From contig NZ_CP014578.1 of assembly GCF_001634365.1 (NCBI RefSeq), positions 434,001 to 498,000 of the forward strand: a stretch of DNA of 64,000 nt, in the 5' to 3' direction. Positions 46,151 to 56,407 of this stretch are shown piece after piece. Numbering within the stretch: the first letter of the stretch is position 1; every line of letters begins with the position of its first letter. The position numbers and the translations under genes were made by a program. The notes under the pieces are model-generated. The model worked only from the letters and a program-made list of their open reading frames with translations. It did not search any database and was not told the DNA's origin. This DNA comes from Paraburkholderia phytofirmans OLGA172. Its GTDB lineage: Bacteria; Pseudomonadota; Gammaproteobacteria; Burkholderiales; Burkholderiaceae.

Positions 46151-46616
46151 GTTGCGTTGCACGGTCTTGAAGGAAGCGCGCTGCGTCCTGCAGCGCGCGT
46201 GAAACCCCCCACTCCTTAAGCAGTAACCCGTGCGGCGCCTGGGCAGGGCGGTGGTGCTCATGGGTCTCGTGGCATGGCGATCATAGGTCATACGAAATCA
46301 AAATCATCCGCCCCGCAAGGCGGTGACCGGACCGCCTACGCGTGCTTCTTACAAGCCGCAAGCACTTCGATGACATAACAACACTTACATCAGTCAATTT
46401 TCTTACAGCCCCTGTTTCGCGCTAAGGTTCACCCACGCGTATTTCGTCAGTTTATTCAAACAGCCTGGCTTGGCCGTCGTGCAGGGTTCCGATGCGGACT
46501 CTGCGCCATACCTGTCGATTTGAGCGGTCTCAAATGAGCAGCGTGCCGATACTTTGCATCAGGCGTGACGGTGTCGAGATATCCGTGAAAAGCGGGAATC
46601 TGTACGAGGAGACGAC
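46151..46616. terminator. 466-bp gap: GC hairpin after rsmA, then porin upstream region
   Basis: A perfect 9-base stem GCGCGCTGC/GCAGCGCGC (46176-46198, loop GTCCT) begins 25 bases after the rsmA stop. It has no T run and may be a weak terminator. The rest, especially 46370-46450, is more AT-rich and probably holds the porin promoter. No gene is recognised here. Confidence 0.5.
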
Positions 46617-47726
46617 ATGAAGAGCGTAAGCAGGTGGGCGATGGCAGTTGTGCCCGCGGCATTGGCGTGTCAGATGGCGCACGCCCAATCGAGCGTGACG
46701 CTCTACGGTGTGATCGACGAAAGCGTGCGGTATCTGACCCACGCAAACCGGGCGGGCGATTCGTCGATTGGGCTCGGTAATGGCGGCATGACGGAAAGCC
46801 GCTGGGGGCTGAGGGGGGTTGAAGATCTGGGCGGCGGCTGGTCTACGTTCTTCAAACTCGAAAACCGTTTTTACATGAATAGCGGCCAAAGCGATCCGAC
46901 TTTGCCGTTCTTCAATGAAGCGCAAGTGGGCTTGCGCTCGGATTCCTACGGTCAGATGATCTTCGGCCGTCAGTACAACGTGATGATCGAGGGCGTTACC
47001 ATCGGCGGTTACGGCAGCAATATCTGGATTCCTTACGATTTCAGCTTCCAGCCGGAAGTGACGATGACAGGCGGTATCTGGACCAGCAACCAGGTGCAGT
47101 ATCAGGCGAAATACAACGGTTTCCATGTTGCCGCCGGCTACGCATTTGGCGGCAATGCGGGCAATTCGTACGGCAGCCAGCTCGGCGTGGCGGCTGCTTA
47201 CGCGCCGGGCGGCCCGTTCACTTTCGGCGGCGCGTATCAGGTGTCGAAAGATTCGGTCAACGGCGCAGCCGCGAAAGCATGGACCTTCGGCGGGTCGTAC
47301 ACGTGGAACCTGACCCGGTTCTCCGTTGGCTATATCGTCGACCAGAACGACGCCGGCTTTTTGAATTTCGCCAACGGGCCGTTCACCGCGCCCGCGTTGG
47401 CCGCGCTCAAGTACACGGACTTTTCGCGGCGCCGCATGATCATGGGCGGCATCATGCAGCAGGTCGGCAACACGTGGCACTTCGCCGCGAATGTCTGGCG
47501 CACGCTGCAGGACGGCAAGAGCGCCGCGCAGGACGGTTCGGCATGGCAGTACCAACTGGTCGCCGACTACAACCTGTCGAGGCGTACCGATGTCTACCTG
47601 GAAGGCGATTATTCGCTGTACCGGGGCGACCTGATCGGCGCGCAGTTGCAGGGCGTCAACGGTGTCGGGCTTGCGCAGAAGGGTAGCCAGATCGGCCTGA
47701 TGGCCGGTGTGCGCCATCAGTTCTGA
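46617..47726 (+). CDS. Gram-negative porin (Burkholderia trimeric type)
   Basis: The 369-residue outer-membrane protein has a signal peptide ending CQMAHAQ near residue 24. The mature start SSVTLYGVIDESVRY is typical of betaproteobacterial general porins. LGLAQKGSQ-type and SRWGLRGVEDLGGG strands follow, and the C-terminus ends in phenylalanine (VRHQF), the BAM recognition residue. It forms a 16-stranded barrel for small solutes; selectivity cannot be told. GAGGAG at 46605-46610 precedes the ATG. Confidence 0.93.
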   Translation: MKSVSRWAMAVVPAALACQMAHAQSSVTLYGVIDESVRYLTHANRAGDSSIGLGNGGMTESRWGLRGVEDLGGGWSTFFKLENRFYMNSGQSDPTLPFFNEAQVGLRSDSYGQMIFGRQYNVMIEGVTIGGYGSNIWIPYDFSFQPEVTMTGGIWTSNQVQYQAKYNGFHVAAGYAFGGNAGNSYGSQLGVAAAYAPGGPFTFGGAYQVSKDSVNGAAAKAWTFGGSYTWNLTRFSVGYIVDQNDAGFLNFANGPFTAPALAALKYTDFSRRRMIMGGIMQQVGNTWHFAANVWRTLQDGKSAAQDGSAWQYQLVADYNLSRRTDVYLEGDYSLYRGDLIGAQLQGVNGVGLAQKGSQIGLMAGVRHQF

Positions 47727-47730
47727 GCAC

Positions 47731-50700
47731 TTACCAGCTCCAGCGCGCGCCCAGATTGCCCTCCACCGTGCTGCGGTGCTCGCCGTTCACGTTCATGGTG
47801 TAGCTCGCGGTGGCGAACACGCTGCCCCGGGCGCTCAAATGCGCAACCATGCCGATGCCGAACTGGGCGGCCGTGGCGGCGACATCGGTGGGAATCACGG
47901 TCGTGCCGGCGAAGGTCGCGCTATCGGTGCCATTGAAATAGCGCCACAGATTCGCGCGCAGATACGGTTGCCACTGCGCGCCCGCACCTTCGAAGCTGCC
48001 TTGCAGGCGTAGGCCGAGCCGGCCCACCAGGCCGTTCGCCGCGTGAAACGATACGGTCGAAATGCCGTCGTTGAGATCGTTGATCGATGCGTGCTGCCAG
48101 ATCAGTTGCGCTTGCGGTTCGAGACTGAGATCGGCGCGCAGTGGAATAGGCAAGCCGGCTTCCAGCGAAGTCGTCACGGCATGTCCATGCGTGCTCGCGC
48201 CGATGCCCTGATTCGACGCTGGATCGAGCGTGAGCGAGCTGCCCATCGCCACCGCGTCGGTGTACCAGCCACCCGGACCGATGTGCGTCCAATAAAGGCC
48301 TGCGCTGTACGCATTGATCGACAGCCGCCCGGCCGACAAATCGGGGAAGCCGAGCGCGAATCCGTTCACGTCGCCTTGGGCGCGGGCAAAGCCAATGAAG
48401 AAGCCATAGTGATTGCGATGGCCGCTTGCGCTGCGATCCGCGTAGATATCCTGACCCACTTGCACGCCGGCCATCGTGCCGCTGAATTCGGGGTTGGCGC
48501 CGCCGCCGTTGCTCTGCGAGGTGTGCTCGCCCCAGACACGCGACCATGCGGCGGCGAGCGGGCCGCTTTCGTTCAGCAGTGCCTGCTCGCCCTGGCGGTC
48601 ATGAAAGGTGCCGATCTGCGCGATACTGAGTTCGCGCGTGAGAACCGGGACCTCGGCATAGACGGGTACCTCCATCCGGTAGAGCGGCGTTGCTGCGGTG
48701 CCAGCGGGCGGCGGCGCTGGCAGGGACGGCGTGCCGGGCGCCGCGATCGGTGCGGCCACGGCGCCTGGTGTGGGCGTGGGTGCTGGAGTTGGAGTCGGCG
48801 TGGGTGCTGGAGTTGGAGTCGGCGCGGGTGTCGGAGTTGGAGTCGGCGCCGGAGTCGGAGTCGGGGTTGGAGTTGGGGTTGGAGTTGGGGTTGGAGTTGG
48901 AGTTGGAGTTGGAGTCGGCGCGGGTGCCGGAGTCGGTGCCTGTGTCGGAGCCGGAGCCGCCACCGCAGCCAGACTCGAGCGCAAATACCAGTTGTCCGCG
49001 GTCCCCGCGCTCACGCCGCCCTTGAACAGGTAGTACGTATAAGCGCCCGCGGACAGCGGTTTCGGCAGTGTGAATGCGCTCGCCGTAGTCGTCGCGCCAT
49101 TGCTCGCCTGCACCACGAGGATGCCATCCGTGAGCGTGGCACCGCCGGAGCCGCCGACGTTGGTGATGCCGAGCGAAGTATTGCCCGAGCCGACGCCTTG
49201 CGCGATCACCAGTTTGTCGCTCGGTGAACCGTCTGTACCCAGCACCGTCTGCAGCAGCAAGCGGCCGTCGAGCCCGGTGTAGTTGCCGTTGATCGCCAGC
49301 GTATTGCGCGTAGCCGTCGCGCCGTTGGTCAGGTTGATAGTGCCCGCATTGTTGACGTTCGCGAGCTGACCTGCAACCGCCGGCGCGATCGTCGCCGTGC
49401 CGCCAAAGCCACCCGCGAACACCGCGCTGCTCGAATCAACATTGAGCGTGCCGGTCAACGTGCCGCTGTCGCCGAGCACGAGGCCGTGGGTGTCGAGCGT
49501 CAACTGGCTGCCGTTGGTCACGTTGACGATCTCCCAGTTGATGAAGCGGCCGAGACCGCTTGCCGACGTGCGGTTGAAATTGAGCACGTCATTGCCGGTG
49601 CCGCCGTCGAAGCTCGGCACACCGGCGAGATTGGCGTCGGTAAGGCCGGTGAGGTTGGCTGCGTCGTTGCCCGCACCGAGCCGCACGAAGCCGATGACGG
49701 TGCCGCCGCTCCAGTTAAGGGTATCGTCGCCGCTATCGGTCCAGATCGCGCGGCCATTGCCGCCAGCGATGGTGCCGGTGTTGTTGATGGTGATATCGAA
49801 TGGGCCGGTGGTGCTAATCGCCTGGCTTGAAACGGCGGTGATCGAGCCACTGTTCGTCACGGTCGCCGCGCCATTGGCAATGGCAATCGCATTGATTGCG
49901 CCGGCGATCGTTCCGGCATTGTTGAAGGTGCCGCCACCGTTCGCGTCGATGCCGTTGGCCTGCTCACTCGCGATACTTGCGCCCAAGGCATTGTTTAGCG
50001 TGACGTTGCCCGAGAAGAAACCGCCGAGGCCGCCGGCTCCACGCGCCGTGACCACGCCAGTATTCGTCACGACGCCGGGCGTGGCATCGAACGAAACGAG
50101 GCCGTGCGAACCCGTACCCGAGACGTCGACTGTGCCGTGATTCGTCAACGCATTGTTGCCAGTCCCGCCGATGGCGTTACCGTTAGCCAGCATCCCATGC
50201 GAACCGGCACCCGTCGTCGTGATCGAGCCGTTGTTGACGAGCGTGTCGTTGTTCGTCAACGCGGCCATGCCGTGCGAACCGTCGCCGCTCGTCGATAGCG
50301 TGCCGTTGTTGGTCAGCGTGCCGCCACCGGGGCTCGCGAAGTCGTGCATCGCTACTGAGTCGCCGCCCGTGGTGTGGATCACGCCGGCGGTGTCGTTGAG
50401 CATTGTCACTGCGGCAGCGCTGTTGAACATGCCTTCCGATTCGACGCCGCTGGTGACGATCGTGCCGCGGTTGATCAAGACGTCATGACCGGCACCGCCG
50501 CTTGCACCGTGTGCCGAGATGGCGTCGAAGGTGTCGCCGGCGCCGTGCAAGGTGCCGAGGTTGGTGACGGTGCTGCCGTCGCGCACGAGAATGACGTTGT
50601 TGCCGGTGACATCGAGTTCGGCCCCCACTTGCACGTTCACTGTGACGTTGGTGCTGCCGGTCACTGCGGCGACCGGCGTAGTGGACGGGTTGGGGGTGCT

Positions 50701-50859
50701 GTTGCTGCAAGTGACGGTCTGGCCGCTGGCCGGCGCGGTGTTGTCACAGGCGGCGAGCGCAGGCTCGCATGGCAGAAGGAGCGCTATTCCGAGCGCGGAC
50801 GAAAGGGCTTCAAGCAGACGCAAACGAACAGGCACATGCCGCGAGCATGCACGACGCAT
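47731..50859 (-). CDS. Type Va autotransporter with Pro/Thr linker
   Basis: The 1042-residue protein has a long basic N-terminus and a signal peptide ending PALAAC near residue 38. The passenger (about 40-630) is rich in Gly, Asn, Thr and Val, with repeats around SHGM/SHGL and NxGTI every 25-30 residues, the pattern of a beta-helix. A Pro/Thr/Ala linker spans about 629-705. A C-terminal autotransporter barrel follows (about 770-1042) and ends in Trp (ARWSW). The ligand or activity is unknown. GGAGG lies about 10 bases before the ATG. It converges with the porin gene, their stops 4 bases apart. Confidence 0.9.
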   Translation of the reverse strand: MRRACSRHVPVRLRLLEALSSALGIALLLPCEPALAACDNTAPASGQTVTCSNSTPNPSTTPVAAVTGSTNVTVNVQVGAELDVTGNNVILVRDGSTVTNLGTLHGAGDTFDAISAHGASGGAGHDVLINRGTIVTSGVESEGMFNSAAAVTMLNDTAGVIHTTGGDSVAMHDFASPGGGTLTNNGTLSTSGDGSHGMAALTNNDTLVNNGSITTTGAGSHGMLANGNAIGGTGNNALTNHGTVDVSGTGSHGLVSFDATPGVVTNTGVVTARGAGGLGGFFSGNVTLNNALGASIASEQANGIDANGGGTFNNAGTIAGAINAIAIANGAATVTNSGSITAVSSQAISTTGPFDITINNTGTIAGGNGRAIWTDSGDDTLNWSGGTVIGFVRLGAGNDAANLTGLTDANLAGVPSFDGGTGNDVLNFNRTSASGLGRFINWEIVNVTNGSQLTLDTHGLVLGDSGTLTGTLNVDSSSAVFAGGFGGTATIAPAVAGQLANVNNAGTINLTNGATATRNTLAINGNYTGLDGRLLLQTVLGTDGSPSDKLVIAQGVGSGNTSLGITNVGGSGGATLTDGILVVQASNGATTTASAFTLPKPLSAGAYTYYLFKGGVSAGTADNWYLRSSLAAVAAPAPTQAPTPAPAPTPTPTPTPTPTPTPTPTPTPTPAPTPTPTPAPTPTPAPTPTPTPAPTPTPGAVAAPIAAPGTPSLPAPPPAGTAATPLYRMEVPVYAEVPVLTRELSIAQIGTFHDRQGEQALLNESGPLAAAWSRVWGEHTSQSNGGGANPEFSGTMAGVQVGQDIYADRSASGHRNHYGFFIGFARAQGDVNGFALGFPDLSAGRLSINAYSAGLYWTHIGPGGWYTDAVAMGSSLTLDPASNQGIGASTHGHAVTTSLEAGLPIPLRADLSLEPQAQLIWQHASINDLNDGISTVSFHAANGLVGRLGLRLQGSFEGAGAQWQPYLRANLWRYFNGTDSATFAGTTVIPTDVAATAAQFGIGMVAHLSARGSVFATASYTMNVNGEHRSTVEGNLGARWSW
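48745..48970 (-). repeat. Coding tandem repeat of Pro-Thr linker
   Basis: Six-base-derived repeats (GGAGTT, GGAGTC, GGTGTC and related hexamers on the plus strand) encode alternating Thr-Pro and Ala-Pro in the autotransporter linker. The unit is a multiple of 3, so copy changes would keep the frame. Confidence 0.85.
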
Positions 50860-51103
50860 ACGGTGGTCCTCCAGTTGAACAGGCCTGGTCAGTTCCTGGT
50901 GGGTTCGCTCTATGTGCTGCGCCGTCTCTTGGATACCGCGGCTGGACGGTGTGCAAGAGAATGTATCGTCAGACGAATTTAGTCAACAACCCTAATGGCG
51001 CAGAAGGGGAGCGACGCGCCGTATGACCGCAGGTGAAGGAAGCTGCTCCCGGGCGGGGCGCAAAGGCCAGGCAATCAGCCACGCGACAGCGCGACCAGGA
51101 GTC

Positions 51104-52450
51104 TCACGCAGGTATGCTTTCCATGCGTCGCTTCGACCGTTGTGGATCGATCAATGCGAAACCCGCCGCACCGACGATCAGCAGCAACGTGCCGGTTACC
51201 GCGAAGCCGATCTCATAGCCGCGCGCGTCGCCTGCCGCGCCGAGCAGCTTGCCCATCGCGACGGGTCCGATCAGTCCGGCGGTAGTGACGATCGAGTTGG
51301 TGATCGCGAGCAGGGCTCCGCGCCGCGCCGCCGGCGCGACTTCGGCGACCAGCATCGGACCGAAGGTGAAAGTCTGGATCGCCAACGCGCTGGCGAGCCC
51401 CATCAGGGCGACCTGGACGAACGGCGGCGCGCCGAACAACAGTGAGCAGTACGCAACTCCGCTCACCACGCAAGCCGTACTGATCAGTTTGCCGCGCGCC
51501 ACCTTTGACGGCACGCCACGCTTGAGCATTCGATGCGACACCATCGCGAGCGCGATGCCAAGCGGGATTTGCGCCGCGACTTGCAGCGCGAATAACCAAC
51601 CGGCCTGTGTCGCGGCAAAGCCGAGGCCGAGCCGGAAATACGCGGGCACCCAGGTGAAGCCGATCGCGACCACCGCGTAGCCGACAAAGCATTGCAGCAT
51701 CACACCGATGACCGTGCGGTCGCTCAGCATGCGCCGACAGCGCAATGACACGGCACGAGGGGCCGCCACTTCGACGGCAAACGCGGGTGATGCGTTGTGC
51801 TGACGATTGCCCGTCTTGCCCAGGCACAGCCACAAGACAGTCCAGCCGATGCCGACCGCGCCGAGCGTGAGAAACGTCGCGTGCCAGTGCCACTGCTGCG
51901 AGATATAGGTGAGCAACGGACCCGCGATAATGACGCCGGCAGTCGCCCCTTGTTGCACGATGGCCGTTGGAAGATTGCGCTCGCGGTCGTCGAACCAGGT
52001 GTAGACGACATGCAGCGCGAGCGGCGAGGCCGGCCCTTCGCCCGCGCCCAGCAGGACGCGGCACAGCAGCAACACGGCGAAGCTGGTCGGCCATGCGAGC
52101 GGCAGCTGCGCGACCGCCCAAATGAGCGCGAGCGCGGCGAGCAGCCATTTCATGTTGACGCGGTCGGCGATCAGGCCGACGGCGATGCCCGAGATCGAAA
52201 ACAACACAAAAAACGCGCTGCCGACGAGGCCGAACTGACCGTGCGTCAACTGCATGTCATGCATCAGCGGGATCGCGACCAGACCGAGCACGGCCTTGTC
52301 GGCGAAGTTGATCATCATGAACAGGAACAGTGAGGCGACGATCACCCACCGGCGCCCCTGTGCAGTCTCGCGTGCGTGGGTGGGGTGAGCCGACGCCGTG
52401 TCGGCGGCAAGCGCCGCGCAGCGTTTCGTGCTGCTGAGGATGGTGGGCAA
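51104..52450 (-). CDS. MFS transporter (anion:cation symporter-like)
   Basis: The 448-residue product has about twelve membrane helices. It carries the MFS loop motif GLIADRVNMKW between helices 2 and 3 and RVLLGAGEGPASPLALH in helix 4, typical of the ACS sugar-acid/aromatic-acid group. The best start is TTG at 52450, with GGAG at 52458-52461 and 7-base spacing. No in-frame ATG suits, because the next lies after helix 1 has begun. The gene is divergent from a LysR regulator, which probably controls it. The substrate is unknown. Confidence 0.85.
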   Translation of the reverse strand: MPTILSSTKRCAALAADTASAHPTHARETAQGRRWVIVASLFLFMMINFADKAVLGLVAIPLMHDMQLTHGQFGLVGSAFFVLFSISGIAVGLIADRVNMKWLLAALALIWAVAQLPLAWPTSFAVLLLCRVLLGAGEGPASPLALHVVYTWFDDRERNLPTAIVQQGATAGVIIAGPLLTYISQQWHWHATFLTLGAVGIGWTVLWLCLGKTGNRQHNASPAFAVEVAAPRAVSLRCRRMLSDRTVIGVMLQCFVGYAVVAIGFTWVPAYFRLGLGFAATQAGWLFALQVAAQIPLGIALAMVSHRMLKRGVPSKVARGKLISTACVVSGVAYCSLLFGAPPFVQVALMGLASALAIQTFTFGPMLVAEVAPAARRGALLAITNSIVTTAGLIGPVAMGKLLGAAGDARGYEIGFAVTGTLLLIVGAAGFALIDPQRSKRRMESIPA

Positions 52451-52507
52451 AGCATGTCTCCAATTTTGGCGCGGGGCGCTCGATTTTCGCCCATTTGAGG
52501 TGGTATA

Positions 52508-52534
52508 AACGAATTGTTCAAGTGCATTCTCGTT
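52508..52534. promoter_or_regulatory. Possible LysR-type binding site
   Basis: An imperfect inverted repeat, AACGAATTG (52508-52516) against CATTCTCGTT (52525-52534), encloses a T-N11-A arrangement (52514-52526). It lies in the 102-base gap between the divergent MFS and LysR genes. Confidence 0.35.
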
Positions 52535-52552
52535 ATCGGGAGCTTGCAAACT

Positions 52553-53509
52553 ATGCATGAGGTCAATTCCCGCCGCCTTACCCATCTTATCGCGCTCGCT
52601 GAGGAAGGCAGCTTTGCGCGCGCGGCGGAGCGGGTTCATCTGAGCCAGCCCGCATTGAGCCGCAGCATTCAGGCGCTCGAAGAGGAAGTCGGCATGAAAC
52701 TGTTCGACCGCGCCGCCCGCGGCGTCGCGATGACGGCGGCCGGGAGGCTGCTGGTCGAGCGCGCCCGGCGGGTGCTGTTCGAAACGCGCTGCCTGTTTCG
52801 CGACGTCGAACTGCTGAAGGCGCACGAGCTCGGCGAGGTGCGCATCGGCCTCGGACCCTATGCGGCCGTCGTGTTGCTGCCGGACCTGCTGGTGGAGTTC
52901 GCTCGGCGCTTTCCGAAGATCAAGGTATCGATCGAACTCGGCGAAGGCGATGCGCTATTTGCCAAACTGGGCGCCGAACAGATCGACTTTCTGGTCACCG
53001 ACCGCCGTGTGCCGCCCGTGACGCCCGATGTCACGTTGCGGCGTCTGCCGCGTCACGAGGGCGGATGGTTCGCGCGGCCGGACCATCCCCTGTTTGCGCG
53101 TGACACGGTGCCGCTCGCGGCGTTGCGCGAGTTCCCGCTGGTCTCGGTGACCTTGCCCGCGTTTATGAAGGATGCCTTGCATCGCCTGCTCAAGTACCGC
53201 GCCCACGAGCAGATTCCGTTGCAGGTCGAATGTAACGACGTAGCAGTGCTGAAAGACGTCGTAGCGCAAACCGATGCCGTGCTGTTCTCCACGGCGTCCG
53301 CGGTGCGGCGCGATCTGGAGAGGCGGCGGCTGGCGCACATCCCGCTTGCCAATCCGCCGCGTCTCGCGCTGGAATTCGCGCTGGTGTATCTGGCCGAGCG
53401 CACGCCTTCGCCTGCCGCGCATTCCGCGTTGGGGATCGCCGAACAGGTGATGGAGGACGCCAACCGCGCCGCGCAGGGCTTGCTGCATCCCGACTCATTG
53501 GCGACATGA
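52553..53509 (+). CDS. LysR family transcriptional regulator
   Basis: The 318-residue regulator has a classic N-terminal winged helix-turn-helix (LIALAEEGSFARAAERVHLS, then QPALSRSIQALEEEVG, about residues 10-45). A periplasmic-binding-protein-like ligand domain follows. The ATG at 52553 has GGGAG at 52538-52542. An upstream in-frame ATG adds 13 residues without family similarity. It is divergent from the MFS transporter gene and probably regulates it in response to the transported compound. Confidence 0.92.
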   Translation: MHEVNSRRLTHLIALAEEGSFARAAERVHLSQPALSRSIQALEEEVGMKLFDRAARGVAMTAAGRLLVERARRVLFETRCLFRDVELLKAHELGEVRIGLGPYAAVVLLPDLLVEFARRFPKIKVSIELGEGDALFAKLGAEQIDFLVTDRRVPPVTPDVTLRRLPRHEGGWFARPDHPLFARDTVPLAALREFPLVSVTLPAFMKDALHRLLKYRAHEQIPLQVECNDVAVLKDVVAQTDAVLFSTASAVRRDLERRRLAHIPLANPPRLALEFALVYLAERTPSPAAHSALGIAEQVMEDANRAAQGLLHPDSLAT

Positions 53510-53791
53510 ATAGGCCGCTGAACGGCCGGCTGGGTGATCGCATGACGAGCTTCGTGTTTGCCCTGGATGCGGTTGATACAGCGATCCCACGTTCCGGCGC
53601 AATCGCGGGCTGTATCACGCGTCGTTGCTGCGGGCGTCGCAGCGCAAAGCCAGTTGGGACGCCGTGAAGTCGCCCAATCACGGGGTTCTGGCAACGAGCG
53701 TGCCGCGTCTTGTCGCGTGTGGCGCGCTCTGCAGTGCAGCGTGATTCCGGGTACATTGTCGTTCTCGACATCACGCACCAAGGAGTACACG

Positions 53792-54178
53792 ATGCGCCTG
53801 CTTCATACCATGCTCCGGGTCGGCGACCTGGACCGTTCGATTGCCTTCTACACCGACCTGCTCGGTATGAAATTGCTGCGCCGCGAGGACTATCCGGACG
53901 GCAAGTTCACGCTCGCTTTCGTCGGCTATGAAGACGAACGTGACGGCACTGTTCTCGAACTCACGCACAACTGGGACACGCCGTCGTATGACCTCGGCAC
54001 CGGCTTCGGGCACCTCGCCGTCGAAGTCGAAGATGCCTACGCCGCGTGCGACAAGATCAAGGCGCAAGGCGGCACGGTTGTGCGCGAAGCCGGCCCAATG
54101 AAACATGGCACCACGGTGATCGCTTTCGTGACGGATCCGGACGGCTACAAGATCGAGTTCATCCAGAAGAAAAAATGA
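53792..54178 (+). CDS. gloA: Lactoylglutathione lyase (glyoxalase I)
   Basis: GloA converts the hemithioacetal of methylglyoxal and glutathione to S-lactoylglutathione. The 128-residue product has the metal ligands of the nickel-type enzyme: H5 in LLHTMLRV, Glu in [10 protein letters not shown], His in [11 protein letters not shown] and Glu in [16 protein letters not shown] at 53779-53784 precedes the ATG. The 282-base gap upstream holds no recognised feature. An NTF2-like gene follows after 26 bases. Confidence 0.96.
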   Translation: MRLLHTMLRVGDLDRSIAFYTDLLGMKLLRREDYPDGKFTLAFVGYEDERDGTVLELTHNWDTPSYDLGTGFGHLAVEVEDAYAACDKIKAQGGTVVREAGPMKHGTTVIAFVTDPDGYKIEFIQKKK

Positions 54179-54204
54179 CGTAAGCGGCGGGGCGAAGGCA
54201 CGCA

Positions 54205-54603
54205 ATGAATAACAGCAATCCCTATTTCAAAGAACTTGGCGACATCCACGTCGAAATCCAGGCGTTGTTCGACGGCTCCGCGGATCACGGCGCGCTGGAG
54301 CGCATCATGGCGCGCTTCGCTCCGCAATTCACGCTGGTGATGCCGTCCGGTCTCGCGCTCGACCACGCGAGCCTGCGCGCGACTTTCGCGAAGCTGAACG
54401 GCGCGCGTCCCGGCTCGCAGATCACGATCCGCGACATGGAGATCGTGTCCGAGTATCCGTCGGGCGCGGTGGTGAAATATCGTGAGTATCAGCGCGACAG
54501 CGCGGGCAATGCGAACGTGCGGCGCTCGACAGCGGTGATGGATCTGGACGCGCACGGCAAGGTGACGTGGCGTCACCTGCAGGAAACCTTCTGCATGGAG
54601 TGA
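54205..54603 (+). CDS. NTF2/SnoaL-like small protein (DUF4440-type)
   Basis: The 132-residue protein appears to have the cone-shaped NTF2-like fold: an N-terminal helix pair (IHVEIQALFDGS), then FAPQFTLVMPSGLALDHASLRATF near residues 45-68, and a C-terminal sheet ending TWRHLQETFCME. Such proteins bind small ligands or act as isomerases, and nothing identifies the ligand. It is probably in an operon with gloA. A GC hairpin (54622-54646) after its stop lies between it and the converging metalloprotease gene. Confidence 0.65.
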   Translation: MNNSNPYFKELGDIHVEIQALFDGSADHGALERIMARFAPQFTLVMPSGLALDHASLRATFAKLNGARPGSQITIRDMEIVSEYPSGAVVKYREYQRDSAGNANVRRSTAVMDLDAHGKVTWRHLQETFCME

Positions 54604-54673
54604 GCGGCGGGTTTCAGAAGGCCGGCGCTTCGCGTTGAGGCGCCGGGGCTTCAAGGTCTCGCGACCGAAGGCC

Positions 54674-55564
54674 TTAAAGCGTCGGCAGCAATTCCGGCGG
54701 ATGCGACTTCAACGTCTGCCGCGCTTCGCGGAATTCCGGAAAAATCGATTCGACCGTCTGCCAGAAGCGCGGACTGTGATTCATCTCGCGCAGATGCGCG
54801 AGCTCGTGCGCCACGACGTAATCGATAATCGACAGCGGGAAGTGGATCAGCCGCCAATTCAGGCGGATTTTGCCGTCGCTCGAACAGCTGCCCCAACGCG
54901 TGGCCGCTGACGAGAGTGCATACGCGCGATAGTTGACGCCCAGCTTCTCCGCGTAGATCGCAAGGCGCTCGCCGAACAGGCGTTTTGCTTCGCCTTGCAG
55001 CCAGCCTTGCACGCGATCCTTGATCTGCTGCGGATCGGCTTGCAATGGCAGCGGCACTTGCAAGGCGGCTTCATCCGCATTGAACGCGAGCGTGCCTTGC
55101 GGCGAGCCGAGCTTCACGCGCACGGGCTGACCGAGATACGGCACTTCCGCACCGTCTTTCCAGTCGACCTTGGGCAACGCGCGTTGTTCGACCCGCGTTT
55201 GCCATTCGATCAGTTTCGTAAAAATCCAGCGCTGCTTTTCGGTGATCGCGGTTTCGATATCGGCGAGCGTGACCCAGCGTGGTGCAGTGATCATCAGGCC
55301 GGTGCTGTCGATCGCAAAGCCGATCGAGCGGCGTGCCGAGCGCTTGAGCACATAGTGCAGCGTGCGAGAGCCGATGGTGAGGCTGCGCAGCCTGGTGCCG
55401 TCTGGTGCGAGGGGCACGGCCGGCTGCTGCCCCATCTGCGAGCCGGCTGTCGGTGCGAAGGGTGTTGGGGACGACGACGTCGACCCCGGCTCGGCGAAGA
55501 GCGGGAGATCGAGCTGCCGGTTATCGAGCGCCGCAGCGGGCTGCGACGTAGGAGACTTCTGCAT
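54674..55564 (-). CDS. YgjP-type metallopeptidase (DUF45/M48)
   Basis: The 296-residue protein has the zinc motif H253-E-L-A-H257 with a third histidine H263 (HELAHLREMNHSPRFW). These are preceded by RWGSCSSDGKIRLNWRL near residues 218-234, hallmarks of the YgjP/DUF45 family. The first 60 residues are a variable Pro/Ser-rich stretch. A cytosolic protease role, perhaps in DNA-protein crosslink or protein quality control as in SprT relatives, is only inference. It is the last gene of the glyQ-glyS-gmhB-plsC set, 44 bases after plsC. Confidence 0.9.
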   Translation of the reverse strand: MQKSPTSQPAAALDNRQLDLPLFAEPGSTSSSPTPFAPTAGSQMGQQPAVPLAPDGTRLRSLTIGSRTLHYVLKRSARRSIGFAIDSTGLMITAPRWVTLADIETAITEKQRWIFTKLIEWQTRVEQRALPKVDWKDGAEVPYLGQPVRVKLGSPQGTLAFNADEAALQVPLPLQADPQQIKDRVQGWLQGEAKRLFGERLAIYAEKLGVNYRAYALSSAATRWGSCSSDGKIRLNWRLIHFPLSIIDYVVAHELAHLREMNHSPRFWQTVESIFPEFREARQTLKSHPPELLPTL

Positions 55565-55608
55565 CGGATTCGGCTTCGCGCAAATGCGCCTTCGAGGGCG
55601 CGGGCGCG

Positions 55609-56367
55609 TCAGATTGGTGCGGCGGCGGAGGTGCTTTCCGCCGCGCGGTACGCGGTAGGATCGATGCGACGCATTTCAGCTTCGATCCACTTTTCGACGC
55701 GCGTGTTCACTTCATCGGGCGTGAGCCCCGTCGTGTCGATCGGCCTGCCGATCGACACTGTGACTATACCCGCATATTTGAGAAACGAGTTGCGCGGCCA
55801 CACACGTCCGGCGTTGTGCGCGATCGGTACGACCGGCGCGCCGGTGGCAATCGCAAAACGCGCGCCGCCGGTTTTGTACTTGCCTTGCTTGCCGGTCGGC
55901 GTGCGCGTGCCTTCCGGAAACATGATGACCCAGGCGCCCTCCGCCATGCGCTGCTTGCCTTGCTTGATGACGGATTCGAACGCGTACTTGCCTTCCTTGC
56001 GGTCGATGTGAACCATCTTCAACATGCCCAATGCCCAGCCGAAGAACGGCACGAACAGCAGCTCGCGCTTGAACACGTAGCACAGCGGCCGCGGCATCAG
56101 CGCCGGAAACGCCAGCGTTTCCCAGGCCGATTGATGCTTCGACAGCAGCACGGCCGGACCGTTAGGCAGGTTCTCATAGCCCTCGATCTTGTAGCGGATG
56201 CCGTTTAGCCAGCGCACCGTGTGAAGCGTGGCGCGGCACCAGCCGGCTGCCATCCAGTAGCGATTGTCGGCGCGCATGAACGGAAACGCGATGAAACACG
56301 CGGTTGCGTACGGCACCGTGAAGAGCACGAAATAGATCAGCAGCAGCAAAGAACGAATGAAGCGCAT
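55609..56367 (-). CDS. plsC: 1-acyl-sn-glycerol-3-phosphate acyltransferase
   Basis: PlsC adds the second acyl chain to lysophosphatidic acid in phospholipid synthesis. The product from MRFIRSLLLLIYFVLF has 252 residues and an N-terminal membrane helix. Motif I reads KHQSAWE, so the family HX4D is HX4E here. Motif III is FPEGTRTPTG near residues 149-158, and a late VVPIAHNAG matches motif IV. It is 40 bases after gmhB in a minus-strand operon. Confidence 0.9.
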   Translation of the reverse strand: MRFIRSLLLLIYFVLFTVPYATACFIAFPFMRADNRYWMAAGWCRATLHTVRWLNGIRYKIEGYENLPNGPAVLLSKHQSAWETLAFPALMPRPLCYVFKRELLFVPFFGWALGMLKMVHIDRKEGKYAFESVIKQGKQRMAEGAWVIMFPEGTRTPTGKQGKYKTGGARFAIATGAPVVPIAHNAGRVWPRNSFLKYAGIVTVSIGRPIDTTGLTPDEVNTRVEKWIEAEMRRIDPTAYRAAESTSAAAPI

Positions 56368-56407
56368 CGGCGTGGTCAGTGAGGGTGGGGGACGCGCGTG
56401 GTGCGCG

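Noticed and set aside
48698..49033. Plus-strand frame rich in Val-Gly repeats that looks like an elastin-like protein
   Set aside because: It is only the complement of the Pro/Thr-coding repeat of the autotransporter.
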